A stretch of DNA of 33,128 nt from DRQF01 sp964559135 (GTDB taxonomy: Bacteria > Planctomycetota > GCA-002687715 > DRQF01). This document shows, piece by piece, positions 1 to 8,829 of this stretch; position 1 is the first letter of the stretch; every line of letters begins with the position of its first letter. The DNA lies in contig CAZLGG010000040.1 of the NCBI GenBank assembly GCA_964559135.1, positions 1 through 33,128 of the forward strand. The letters are read 5' to 3'. The notes under the pieces are model-generated. The model worked only from the letters and a program-made list of their open reading frames with translations, made no database searches and was not told the DNA's origin. Made by a program: the position numbers and the translations under genes.

Positions 1-105
1 GGTGTCCGGTTCAGCCGGCTCCAGAGTCAGCGTGACCGGCTTGCCACTATGGAGGCCCGTCCCTTCGAGAGTGGCCGAGTCCTGGATGGTCCGTTGGTTC
101 CGCAC
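1..105 (-). CDS. lpxC: UDP-3-O-acyl-N-acetylglucosamine deacetylase, N-terminal fragment (runs off the window)
   Basis: Only the first 35 codons are inside the window. The peptide contains RTIQDSATLEGTGLHSGK followed by PVTLTLEPA, which is the signature start of LpxC, where GxGLHSG and a following PA dipeptide are typical. LpxC is the zinc deacetylase that commits UDP-acyl-GlcNAc to lipid A synthesis in the cytoplasm. The start is a GTG at 105-103; an in-frame stop lies a few codons upstream and there is no ATG, so GTG is the only reasonable choice. It sits 22 bases after the skp stop, in a bamA-skp-lpxC order common for outer-membrane genes. The zinc-binding residues are outside the window, and it cannot be seen whether the gene is fused to fabZ, as in some phyla. 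Confidence 0.85.
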   Translation of the reverse strand, partial: MRNQRTIQDSATLEGTGLHSGKPVTLTLEPAEPDT

Positions 106-127
106 TGATCGGTGGGCCCGGCTCGCC

Positions 128-730
128 TCACTTCATCCTGGCGATGACATCGTCCGTGACGTCCATCTGATCGCGGGCATAGAGAACGCTTCGAACGATC
201 AACTGCGAGCTCACGGCCTCATAGGCAATTCCCTTGATGTCGCTCGTCTGCATCTGCAGCACCAGATCCAGCCCCTTCTCCTTGGCGAGCTGGTCGATGA
301 CATCCTGGGCCTTCCGGAAGGCCTCCAGCATCAACTTACCCTGCTCCCGGTTCTTGCTGGCATCACTGGCTTCGAGGCGCACTTTCAGCTCGGCCGTCTT
401 CACGGCGATCCTGGTACGGATGTCCAGGTATTGAGGAGAGTCCTGCGGGTAGATGTCCGCTTCCTGACGCATGGAATCGATCGTCTCGCGAATGGCGTCG
501 AGCGAACGCCGTTCGGAGGCGAATTTCGCCAAGACCTTGTCCATGTCGCCCGTGACCTTGAGGTACTCGTTGATGACGCGCTCGACATCGACGACGCCCA
601 CGGCGGGCGCTCGGCGGATCACGGCGACGTCGCCTTCCGCGCCCGAAAGCCGTGCGCCCCGCCAAAGCCCGAGCGCGACGACGCACGGCAACAGAAGAGA
701 AACGATCATCTTTTTCCTGGTGATTCGCAT
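128..730 (-). CDS. skp: Skp/OmpH-family periplasmic chaperone
   Basis: A 200-residue protein. It opens with a basic stretch and a hydrophobic segment (about residues 8-22) that acts as a signal peptide or membrane anchor. From about residue 43 it reads VGVVDVERVINEYLK, the typical OmpH/Skp beginning (a short beta strand, then a long helix). The middle (residues 60-140) is charged and helical, like the coiled-coil tentacles of Skp, and the end returns to strand-rich sequence. Skp holds unfolded outer-membrane proteins in the periplasm and passes them to BamA, whose gene ends 28 bases upstream. The ATG at 730 is preceded by GGGAG eight bases away and leads straight into the signal segment; longer in-frame starts would add a non-signal-like extension. 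The family assignment is firm; the precise function is inferred from family and neighbours. Confidence 0.88.
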   Translation of the reverse strand: MRITRKKMIVSLLLPCVVALGLWRGARLSGAEGDVAVIRRAPAVGVVDVERVINEYLKVTGDMDKVLAKFASERRSLDAIRETIDSMRQEADIYPQDSPQYLDIRTRIAVKTAELKVRLEASDASKNREQGKLMLEAFRKAQDVIDQLAKEKGLDLVLQMQTSDIKGIAYEAVSSQLIVRSVLYARDQMDVTDDVIARMK

Positions 731-758
731 GGGGTGCTCCCTTGATGGCTGCCCGCGC

Positions 759-3194
759 TCAGAAACTGCGGTCCAAGCTGAAACTAATGATCTGTGTCTG
801 ATCGTCCTGGAACTTGACCAGGGGGAATCCGAAATCGATGGCAAAGGGCACCGGCCCCAGAAAATCGATCTGCATTCGGATGCCGAATCCTACCGAGACC
901 CGAATATCACGCAATTCGTCCGACTTGAAGTCGGGAGCCAGAGTCCCGCCATCCACGAAAACCGCCCCCCGAAGAATTTTGTCATACAGGGGGAAGGTGT
1001 AATTCAATGAGCCCAAGAGAAGGACCTTGCCCCCGTCCGGGGAATTGTCCGTGTGGGGGCCGACGCCTCGGAACTCGAAACCTCTCAGGGAGTTCTGGCC
1101 GCCCGCGAAGAATCGTTCGTAGACCGGAACGTCCCGCGAATCGCCGTATTCGGAGACGTATCCGAAGTTTCCCTTGAAGAAGAGGAGGTGCTTGCGCTCC
1201 TCGGAGTCCTCATGAAGGGTGATGTAATACTCGCCCTGGGTCGAGATCTTGTGGAACTCGAGATCTCCCCCCAGCCCCGCGAACTCGTAGGTGGTGTTGA
1301 GACGGTACCCCTGGCCCGGGCGAACGAAGTTGTCGAGATCCGCGATGCGGACGCCGAGGATGGCGGACGAGATCAACCTCTCCCCCTGGAAGTCGAACAC
1401 GATCTGCCCCGCATCGTTGTCGATGCTGTTCACGTCGACGTATTCGAATCGGTAGCGGACCGAAGCAGCAATGTTGAATCCGAAGCGTCGACCAAGGCCG
1501 ACATTGAACCCGGTCCGCTCCTCGTCCCAGTTCTCGCGGATGCGGAATCGCTTGAAGGCACTGAGGGAAAACTCGTTCTCGGTGTCGAAGATGAAGGGGT
1601 GGGAATAACTCGCCTGGAACTGGGTGAGCAGGATGCCCGGGTAGAACGCCAACTCGAGGGTCTGACCGCCACCGGTGAAGGCATCGAAAAAGTCGCCGAT
1701 GTCCTCGGGAAAGTCCAGCGGATCAAAGTTCTCCTTGCGGTAGACGATGGCACCGATGAGTCCGGCGTTGGAGTTGATGCCGACGGCGAAACGGATCTGG
1801 CCGGTGTCCTTCTCCTGGACGGTGATCTCGATGTCCTTCACGTAGTCGCGGTCGCTGTCCGTCACGTTGACGAAGACGTTCTTGTAGGTGTCGAAGTCTT
1901 CGAGAGCGATGTCGGGTTTGATCGCCGTCACACCGTTCGGTTCGAAATATCGCAGATTGATGATCCGCGATTCGGCGCGGTTGAGAGTGTTCAGGTTCAG
2001 CGGACGACCGGGTACGAGGTCCTCCAGCAGGCGTCGAATGACCTTGTCGCGGGTCTCGATGTTGCCCTTGATGGTGACGTTTCCGATCTGGACCCGCTCT
2101 CCCTCGGCGATCTTGATCTTGAGGTCGACCGAGTGGGTCGCGGGATCGCTCGTGGACACGTCATAGACGCCGACCTCGATATACGCCTCGTCGTAGTAGC
2201 GACGACGGAGGTTTCTCAGATCCTCCGCGAGAGTGAACGCGGGCTCGTAGCGGTCGCCGATCTTCGTCTTCATCTCGGCCCGAATCGCATCTGGGTCGAA
2301 ACGATCCATACCCTCGAATTCGATGCTTCGAATCACGTAGGGCTCACCTTCGTCGACGCGGATGGTGAGGTAGACATCCTCCTTGTCTCGGCTGAACCGA
2401 CGGTCCACCAGAGCCACCGAGGCATCCAAGAAGCCGTTGCCCTTGTAGAATTGCTGCAGGTTGACGAGATCCTTCTCGACATCCCCTTCCACATAGTTGT
2501 GATCGGAAAGGAATCCGTTCTCGTCCGTCGCCGGCATGGCCTCCAGCAAGGTGTCGTGGTCGAAGGATTTGTTGCCCACGAATCGCACCCGCTCGATGCC
2601 GACTTGCGGGCCCTCGGTGATCTTGAAGATGACCGTGGTCCGCTCCCCGACCTCCTTCGTGTAATCCACCTGAACGAAGTGGAAACCGTCGTCCAGGTAT
2701 TTCTCGCGAATCCTCTGCACGTCGAGAGCCAGGGTGATGTCGCTGGCGAGTCCGCCCTCCCGGGACTCGATGACATCCTCCAGCTCCTTACGGTCGTATT
2801 CCAGGTTCCCGAGAAAGATGATCGTGTCGATCAGAGGATTCTCGGTGACGAAAAACTGCACCTTCACGCCGTCGCCCTGGGGGATGATACGCTGCTCCAC
2901 GGTGCTGAAGAGTTTCAGATCCTCCACCATGGACTTGATGTCCTGGTTGAGGATTTCGAGGTCCAGGGGAGCCCCGACCTTCGTCCGGATCTTCGCACGG
3001 ACGGATTGGGGGTTGGCCGACACCGCCCCGATGAACTCGATGGCGACGACCTTCTTGCCGTCGAGTTCATCCTGCGCCAGGAGAGTCCCACTCAGAACCA
3101 AGAAGGCCAGGACGACGAGGCCCATGGCGCTCCGCCCCCGTATCCGCCTCATGGTGTCTCGGCGCGCCGCCGGGAAGTTGTCGTTGACCAGCAC
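759..3194 (-). CDS. bamA: Outer membrane protein assembly factor BamA
   Basis: An 811-residue Omp85 protein that inserts beta-barrel proteins into the outer membrane. After a signal peptide ending near LLAQ come five POTRA domains: roughly residues 47-120, 121-196, 197-284, 285-366 and 367-465, each starting with a pattern such as IEFIG, IIFLG, VRFVG, IEFEG or VTIKG. The rest is a 16-strand-type barrel with the loop-6 motif LRGF (about 703-706), equivalent to VRGF, and a terminal phenylalanine (DRSF) as expected for the barrel-closing strand. Two starts compete: a GTG at 3194 with AGGGA eight bases upstream, used here, and an ATG at 3152 that gives a more compact signal peptide but has a weak ribosome site. 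Skp and lpxC follow closely, so the three probably share a transcript. Confidence 0.95.
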   Translation of the reverse strand: MLVNDNFPAARRDTMRRIRGRSAMGLVVLAFLVLSGTLLAQDELDGKKVVAIEFIGAVSANPQSVRAKIRTKVGAPLDLEILNQDIKSMVEDLKLFSTVEQRIIPQGDGVKVQFFVTENPLIDTIIFLGNLEYDRKELEDVIESREGGLASDITLALDVQRIREKYLDDGFHFVQVDYTKEVGERTTVIFKITEGPQVGIERVRFVGNKSFDHDTLLEAMPATDENGFLSDHNYVEGDVEKDLVNLQQFYKGNGFLDASVALVDRRFSRDKEDVYLTIRVDEGEPYVIRSIEFEGMDRFDPDAIRAEMKTKIGDRYEPAFTLAEDLRNLRRRYYDEAYIEVGVYDVSTSDPATHSVDLKIKIAEGERVQIGNVTIKGNIETRDKVIRRLLEDLVPGRPLNLNTLNRAESRIINLRYFEPNGVTAIKPDIALEDFDTYKNVFVNVTDSDRDYVKDIEITVQEKDTGQIRFAVGINSNAGLIGAIVYRKENFDPLDFPEDIGDFFDAFTGGGQTLELAFYPGILLTQFQASYSHPFIFDTENEFSLSAFKRFRIRENWDEERTGFNVGLGRRFGFNIAASVRYRFEYVDVNSIDNDAGQIVFDFQGERLISSAILGVRIADLDNFVRPGQGYRLNTTYEFAGLGGDLEFHKISTQGEYYITLHEDSEERKHLLFFKGNFGYVSEYGDSRDVPVYERFFAGGQNSLRGFEFRGVGPHTDNSPDGGKVLLLGSLNYTFPLYDKILRGAVFVDGGTLAPDFKSDELRDIRVSVGFGIRMQIDFLGPVPFAIDFGFPLVKFQDDQTQIISFSLDRSF

Positions 3195-3385
3195 GTATCT
3201 ATTCCCTGAAGGTCGTGAAGCGCCCGAGATCTAACACGGGCGGGGGAAGGTGGAAAGCCCCCCGAAAGAAGCGAATCGAATCTAACCCTCCAAAGAATAA
3301 AGGACTTGGACCAGCTGAAACCTCTTCGCCAGATCTGGTGAAATCCCCAGGAGACGAAGGATCACGCCGGAATACACACGCCGGC

Positions 3386-4735
3386 TCAATAGTCTCTCGC
3401 CAGGGAGCGGAACTTCATGATGTCACGAGCGAACTGAAGGCTGATCTTTCCCGTGGGACCGTTGCGCTGCTTGGCGAGAATCAGCTCGACCTCTCTGGCC
3501 CCGTTCGCAACCTCCGGGCCTTCATCGCCCTTCTGATAGGCGGGGTCGTGGAGAAACATGATGAGGTCCGCGTCCTGCTCGATGGCGCCCGACTCACGCA
3601 GGTCGGACATGCGAGGACGGCGATCCTCCTTCTCCGCGGCGCGGTTGATCTGGGAGAGGGAGATGATCGGCACCGAGAGATCGCGAGCGAGGGCCTTCAA
3701 CCCTCGGGAGATCGTGGAAATCTGCTGTTGCCGATTCTCGGCCGAAGGAGCCTCCATGAGCTGCAAGTAGTCGATGATGATGCAATCGATCTGATTCTTG
3801 CGCTTCAGCCGCCTCGCCTTGCCGCGCAAGACCGTGGGCGAAAGACCCGGCGTGTCGTCGATGAAGATGGACAGCTCGTGCAGCCTTCCGGCGGCATCCA
3901 GGATCTTGTTCCACTCCGACTCACTGAGGTTGCCACGCCTCAGGTGATTCGACTTCACCTCGGCCAAAGCGCACAACATGTTGGCTGCGATCTGTTCCTT
4001 GGACATTTCCAGGCTGAAGAACGCCACGGACTTTCCGTGTCGAAGCGCCATGTTCAGGGCGCAATTGATGGCAAACGTGGTCTTTCCCACGGAGGGTCGG
4101 GCCGCCAGAATCACCAGGTCGCCGCCCTGGAAACCTCCTGTCTTGTCATCCAGGTCGTAGAAGTCCGTTCCGCAACCCGTGATCCGTCCGCGGGTCTTCG
4201 CATTCTCCTCGACCATCTTGACGGTACCGTGGAGAACTCGGCCGATGACCTGAGGTTCGTGACTGCTGCTGTTTTCCGCGAGATGGAAAACCTCCCTCTC
4301 GACGAATTCCAGGAGCTCTTCGGACGTGGCCTCGTGGCCGTACGCGCGGCGGAGGACGTCGGTCGAGATCGAAATGAGGCGGCGACGATTCGATCGGTCC
4401 TTGACGATCGTCGCATAGTCCAGGGCATGGGCCGAGTTGGGGACGGAATCCACGACCCTCATCAGGGTCTCGACCCCGCCCATTTCGTCCAGTTGCCCCT
4501 GGGAGCGCAGACGATCCTTCACCGTGACCACGTCCACCGCCCGGTTGTCGTCATAGAGGGCCACGATGGCCTCGTAGATGGCGCGATGAGCGGAATCGTA
4601 GAAGTCCCCGGGCTTCAAGAGCTCGCTCACCAACCCCACCGCATCGTTGTCGATGAGGATGGAACCCAAGACACATGTCTCCGCTTCCAGATTCTGCGGC
4701 GGTTTCTTTTCCAAGACGTCGGTGGTCATCGTCAT
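3386..4735 (-). CDS. dnaB: Replicative DNA helicase DnaB
   Basis: A 449-residue hexameric helicase that unwinds DNA ahead of the replisome and binds primase through its N-terminal domain. The N-terminal helical domain opens with NLEAETCVLGSILIDN (residues 15-30). The RecA-like C-terminal domain has Walker A ARPSVGKTT (212-220), Walker B CIIIDYLQLM (Asp322) and the DLRESGAIEQDAD motif typical of DnaB. No intein interrupts the P-loop. The ATG at 4735 has GAGGGGG nine bases upstream; a longer in-frame reading to 4825 has no family resemblance. In many bacteria dnaB follows rpsF-rpsR-rplI directly; here rplI ends at 12695 and a five-gene block intervenes. About 190 bases separate its stop from the bamA start. 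Confidence 0.96.
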   Translation of the reverse strand: MTMTTDVLEKKPPQNLEAETCVLGSILIDNDAVGLVSELLKPGDFYDSAHRAIYEAIVALYDDNRAVDVVTVKDRLRSQGQLDEMGGVETLMRVVDSVPNSAHALDYATIVKDRSNRRRLISISTDVLRRAYGHEATSEELLEFVEREVFHLAENSSSHEPQVIGRVLHGTVKMVEENAKTRGRITGCGTDFYDLDDKTGGFQGGDLVILAARPSVGKTTFAINCALNMALRHGKSVAFFSLEMSKEQIAANMLCALAEVKSNHLRRGNLSESEWNKILDAAGRLHELSIFIDDTPGLSPTVLRGKARRLKRKNQIDCIIIDYLQLMEAPSAENRQQQISTISRGLKALARDLSVPIISLSQINRAAEKEDRRPRMSDLRESGAIEQDADLIMFLHDPAYQKGDEGPEVANGAREVELILAKQRNGPTGKISLQFARDIMKFRSLARDY

Positions 4736-5008
4736 CGTTCGAACCCCCTCTTCGATCGGCGAGCACCCTATCACCGGCGACGGCGACGGAAAGCCCCTGT
4801 GAGCGCTTTGTGGAAGACCTCCCACCGAACAGCGTCGCCAAGTGCGGCCAACTCACCGGCTTGTGTTCCGCAACCCTCGTGTTTTCCACAAACCGACAGG
4901 GACCGCATGCTCGGTAACCGGGAATCGTAAGGATAAGGGGGGACGCGGCCGAAGACCTCCCCTTCTCCGACGCCACGGTTCGCAGACGCGACGTCGAGGA
5001 GCGAGACG

Positions 5009-7183
5009 TCATTTGGCAATGAACCTCCCGGGCACCAGAGCGCCGTTGCACGATGAACCCTGCCCGGCGGTACAACCGAAGCAATGGCGGCCCGTGCGAA
5101 TCTTGCGAGTCCCAAGGATCTCGACGTCAAAATCGCGAATGTGGCTGGGAACGCCGGCGTGAAGAGGTTTTCCCATCACCTGATTGAAATCACAGTCAGA
5201 AAGAGTCCCGTTCCAGCCGACCGAAAGCGTTCTCCGACACATCAGCCCCTCGACCGTGTCGGCGTTGAACGACCGGACCAGGCGGCTCACGTACTCCAAG
5301 TGACGGCCTTCACGCTCCAGCTGAGCACGGAATCGATGGATCGGCATGTTGTTCATCACGAACAGTCGATCGAAGACGATCCCATGGCGTTCGAGCAGGT
5401 CTCGACGATAGTCCTCCTCCAACTCTTCTTGGGGCCGAGCGAACTCGGCTCCACTCGGGTTCACCACCAGATTCAGATTCGGCCCATCGGCGTCGCCACC
5501 GTACCCCAGGGCGTTCAACGCCTTCAGGGCCGCGATACTCTTCTCGAAGCTCCCCTGTCCGCGCTGCCCATCCGTCACCCCCTCCTGCGTCGATGGCAAG
5601 GATGCCGTGATCTGCACACGGTGATCTCTCAGGAAGGCGGCAAGATCCTCATAGCCGGGCTCACAGAGAATCGTCAGGTTGCACCGATCGATGACTTGGC
5701 ATCCGATTTTCACCGCCTCTTCCACCAGATACCGAAAGAGAGGATGCATTTCCGGAGCTCCCCCCGTGATGTCCAGAGTTGGGATCGAGGCGCGTTCGAG
5801 AGCCCTGAGTACGTGGTCGATGTCCTCCCGGCTCATCGCCTCCTCTCGACTCGGCCCCGCATCGACATGGCAATGGCTGCACGCCTGATTGCAACGACGC
5901 CCCAGGTTCACCATCAGAGTCGAAACCCCGCAAGCCCGGAGCCCTTCTCGGTCGCCATTCGTCGCATAGCCCTCGAAGCAGCGGTCCCCCAGGTTCTCGA
6001 ACGCCTGCGCGGGAAGCTCCCAAGGCCGGCTGCTTCCCGGGCTCGATGAAACGAGGATCTCGCTTGCATCCACATCTTGATGCGGAGCCGCTGGCACTTC
6101 ATTGCCCCCGAAAAGACCTTCAAGGGAACGCCAGAACTCGTCCAGCCAGGACGCGCTCGCCACCGCGATACCCCTTTCCAATTCCTCCAGCCAAAACCGG
6201 GACCACGCCGCTTTGCGCCAGGCGCAGTAGGTCGTCAAGGCGCGTTCGCCCTCGGCTCCCGGGCGGGGAAGCGGAAGACGGAAAGCGACACGGCCTTCGC
6301 GGAATTGAATCTCGGATTCGGGGCCCGCGCAAAGGCAATGGGAAAGCACGACCTGATGGGTTTCTCGGTCGTAGGTGAACGCTGCGGCGACCAGGACACC
6401 CCCCTGAAGAAGAATGGCGTTCGTCGGAAAAATGATTTCGAGGAAGCGCTCGTCCAGTTCCTGGACCAATCTCGGCCGCTCCGAGAGGGTGAACCCGCCT
6501 CTCTTCGCGTAGGCAGCCTCCACCCGCCATGCGTCGCTTTCGACGGTCTGGAGGACCTCCTCGGACCGTGCCCCTCGTGGAACGACTCGCCCCGTGTCGC
6601 CGACGCCCACGACCGCCTTGGGAGGCATCAAGGGCTCTGAGCCCTCGAAGAAAGGGCTTCCCCATCGGCACGCCGTACAGCGTGCGCAGAAATACAGACG
6701 CTTCAGGGCCCAGTAGTACCCCTCGCGCCATCGGCGTCCGGCCTCGGCTTCTCCCAAGGCCGGCAACTCCTTGCGGAATCTGTCCCAGAGGGCCAGTTTG
6801 TGCTCGATGATCCGCCGGCTCGCCCGCGCGCCGTCGCCCCCGCTTTGGGACTTTGGTGCCGCCATCGGTCCGTCCACGTGGCGCACCAGCGGGTTGATTC
6901 CCGGTCCAGCATGCATGGGGTGGGCGTAGAGCGTGATGTTTCTCTTCCGATCGAAGAGGCTCACGACGGAAACCACGGCCCCGTCCGAGACCGCCCCCCC
7001 CGTCACCGGAAACATCAGACGGAAAAGACCCTCCGGGAGGTCCTTGAGGAGAATCGGAGTCTCCTCGATGGCCAGGCCCGCGTACTCGAGCATAGCTCCG
7101 AGAGCGCGCATCGGCGCGCTTGCCAAGACTTGCTCCACGATGTCTCCGCGGATCATTTCAATCATCCCATTGCCCCATCCCAT
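5009..7183 (-). CDS. ArsS-like radical SAM protein with a duplicated N-terminal domain of unknown function
   Basis: A 724-residue fusion. Residues about 415-724 are a radical SAM enzyme with the iron-sulfur motif CNQACSHC (Cys431, 435, 438), an ITGGAPEM strand and a Cys-rich end (Cys649, 664, 701, 704, 712, with CFGCTAGQGSSC). This layout matches the ArsS family (arsenosugar-related radical SAM with a DUF3641-type tail), whose usual members are only about 330 residues. The first ~370 residues are unfamiliar and consist of two copies of one domain: FRLMFP/FLEIIFP (54/247), DR (78/272), AHPMHAGP/SHCLCAGP (87/281), WDRF/WSRF (133/327) and WALKRLYF/WRSLEGLF (158/351) all recur at an offset of 193-194. 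Copy one ends in a CxxCxxC cluster (166-172). No arsM-like methyltransferase lies nearby, so an arsenic role is unsupported. The ATG at 7183 is the most upstream start; ATGs at 7165 or 7156 are alternatives. Confidence 0.8.
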   Translation of the reverse strand: MGWGNGMIEMIRGDIVEQVLASAPMRALGAMLEYAGLAIEETPILLKDLPEGLFRLMFPVTGGAVSDGAVVSVVSLFDRKRNITLYAHPMHAGPGINPLVRHVDGPMAAPKSQSGGDGARASRRIIEHKLALWDRFRKELPALGEAEAGRRWREGYYWALKRLYFCARCTACRWGSPFFEGSEPLMPPKAVVGVGDTGRVVPRGARSEEVLQTVESDAWRVEAAYAKRGGFTLSERPRLVQELDERFLEIIFPTNAILLQGGVLVAAAFTYDRETHQVVLSHCLCAGPESEIQFREGRVAFRLPLPRPGAEGERALTTYCAWRKAAWSRFWLEELERGIAVASASWLDEFWRSLEGLFGGNEVPAAPHQDVDASEILVSSSPGSSRPWELPAQAFENLGDRCFEGYATNGDREGLRACGVSTLMVNLGRRCNQACSHCHVDAGPSREEAMSREDIDHVLRALERASIPTLDITGGAPEMHPLFRYLVEEAVKIGCQVIDRCNLTILCEPGYEDLAAFLRDHRVQITASLPSTQEGVTDGQRGQGSFEKSIAALKALNALGYGGDADGPNLNLVVNPSGAEFARPQEELEEDYRRDLLERHGIVFDRLFVMNNMPIHRFRAQLEREGRHLEYVSRLVRSFNADTVEGLMCRRTLSVGWNGTLSDCDFNQVMGKPLHAGVPSHIRDFDVEILGTRKIRTGRHCFGCTAGQGSSCNGALVPGRFIAK

Positions 7184-7229
7184 CCGCTCCCCAAAGGCTC
7201 CAGCCTCCGCTCGTCATCTCGCCATGGAT

Positions 7230-8699
7230 CTACTTGGCGTCCCGCTCCATCTTTCCGGATGCGGACCGAAGGGCTTCCTGCAAGTCAGCCAAGGAACCGA
7301 TACCCTCGACCCTTTCCAACTCCCGCCCTCGCGCGTCCAGAAGGATCAACGTCGGCGTCACGGCCACCCGCGCCCGTTGCGCGAGATCTCGGCCGTCCTG
7401 CTTCGCCATGTCCACGGTCTTCCAAGTCCATCCATCCAGTGCCGTCTGGGCCTCCGGATCATTCAGGACCTTTTTCGCGAAGACGTGACATGCAACACAT
7501 TTCTCGTGCACGACGAGCAGGGCGAAGGGATGGCCCGTCTCAGCCAGCCCCCGGATCAGAGGACTCTGTTCCAAACCGGCATCCTCCCGACGCGGGCCGG
7601 CGACCTCAAGCCGCCGAACCCCTGCCGACGCCTCGGTCAGTTCCTTCGGCAGACGCAGAAACCGCTCCAGCAGATGAGCGTCCGTCCAGTTCGCATCGTC
7701 GAAATGGACCTTCACTCGATCCAGGTGACGCGGCCATCCCGCATGATCGACATCCGAAAAAACCGCCTCCTCCATCGACCTCTCGGCGCCCCAGACGAAG
7801 CCATCGGAATCAAACATCGAGCCGTGTCGGGGGGATTCACCATCGACCACGAGGGCCTGGAGAGCGGAATAGTTCTTCAGCACGTAGGACCTCTGAGGCA
7901 GACCATCCAATTGAATGGCAGGCTGTAGCATCTCGATCGCTACGCAGCGGTGATCCCCAGCGGTGACCCAAAGCACGGGTCGAGGTTCGATGTCCCGGCC
8001 ATCGTCCTCGACGACCTCACGCACGACCCAATCCCCCGCTCCGCTGACGGATTTCTCCGTATAGAATTCCTTGCCGCTTGCCCTCTCTCCAAAATCACTC
8101 TGCGCCCACGCCTCGACGTGCTCGGCGACGAATGCCCCGTGGTAGCAACCGCACGGCTGCGTGTATTCGAAAACCGCGGGGCGGTCGGCCGCGTCCAAGG
8201 TGATTCGGAGAACACCCCCGTCGATCGGGCCGGATTCCACAAGGCTCACCGGATGGCGGGGGTACCAGAACACATAGACGAGTTGAGTCAACTCCACGCC
8301 ATTGACGGTCTCCTTCTCGATGCGTCCATACATCGCGGGCTTGCGGGTATCGATCGAGACGGAGGGTTCCTCTCCCTCATGCAGCAACGGCGTTCCGATC
8401 TCGTCCGAGTCTCTTCGATAGTCGTCGTCCTCAGGCGCGAGCACACCTTGAATCAGAATCGGCGCGTGGCTCGCGAGGAGATTCGCCTCCTCATCGGGAG
8501 TCGTGCCGACCTCCTCATAGCCCAACCAATAGACGACGGCATGGCCATCGACGAGTTGCGCGGGCTGTGAAAAGTAACGATCATCGAAATCGATACGCGG
8601 TTGGGTCGAAACGAACGACTCGATGACGAAGCATCCCGGGCTCGCCACCACGAGTGCGCACAGAATCACGACCTGCGAAAACCGATAAACTGTTCTCAT
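7230..8699 (-). CDS. Membrane-anchored protein with C-terminal thioredoxin-like domain
   Basis: A 489-residue exported protein of unknown function. A hydrophobic N-terminus (residues 8-20) ends in ASPGC (Cys23), a plausible but imperfect lipobox because Ser rather than Leu is at -3. Residues about 40-330 match no domain I can name; they include a PCGCYH motif (182-187) in a strand-rich stretch. Residues about 390-480 look like a thioredoxin fold, with CVAC (401-404) as the redox motif and VTPT (about 447-450) as the cis-proline loop. The likely location is the periplasmic face of a membrane, acting as a thiol oxidoreductase or metal-handling protein. The ATG at 8699 has GGGAG eight bases upstream; an ATG six bases earlier would leave too little spacing. 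It lies 46 bases before the ArsS-like gene in the same direction, so co-transcription is likely. Confidence 0.75.
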   Translation of the reverse strand: MRTVYRFSQVVILCALVVASPGCFVIESFVSTQPRIDFDDRYFSQPAQLVDGHAVVYWLGYEEVGTTPDEEANLLASHAPILIQGVLAPEDDDYRRDSDEIGTPLLHEGEEPSVSIDTRKPAMYGRIEKETVNGVELTQLVYVFWYPRHPVSLVESGPIDGGVLRITLDAADRPAVFEYTQPCGCYHGAFVAEHVEAWAQSDFGERASGKEFYTEKSVSGAGDWVVREVVEDDGRDIEPRPVLWVTAGDHRCVAIEMLQPAIQLDGLPQRSYVLKNYSALQALVVDGESPRHGSMFDSDGFVWGAERSMEEAVFSDVDHAGWPRHLDRVKVHFDDANWTDAHLLERFLRLPKELTEASAGVRRLEVAGPRREDAGLEQSPLIRGLAETGHPFALLVVHEKCVACHVFAKKVLNDPEAQTALDGWTWKTVDMAKQDGRDLAQRARVAVTPTLILLDARGRELERVEGIGSLADLQEALRSASGKMERDAK

Positions 8700-8771
8700 T
8701 CTCATCTCTCCCGGGCCACAGCCCCTCTCCCAAAAGCGAGACGACCAGTCGCCACAACGGCGCTCCTCCCT

Positions 8772-8790
8772 CCGGGAGTCGAACTCCCGG
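8772..8790 (-). other. tRNA T-arm-like hairpin in the intergenic gap
   Basis: On the minus strand CCGGGAG-TTCGA-CTCCCGG forms a perfect 7-bp stem. It also fits a tRNA T-arm (5-bp stem and seven-base loop GTTCGAC). No matching acceptor 5' strand, D-arm or anticodon arm can be built upstream, so it is not an intact tRNA. It lies in the 130-base gap between the hydrolase and the thioredoxin-domain gene. It may be a remnant of a tRNA, a processing hairpin or chance; there is no T-run for a terminator. Confidence 0.35.
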
Positions 8791-8829
8791 CCTCCCGCAC
8801 TCAAACGTCCACGCCGTCCAATCCATTCC

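Noticed and set aside
1053..3209. Long plus-strand open frame opposite bamA
   Set aside because: It is the antisense shadow of a GC-rich gene with clear POTRA and barrel motifs on the minus strand; the antisense product has no recognisable domain.
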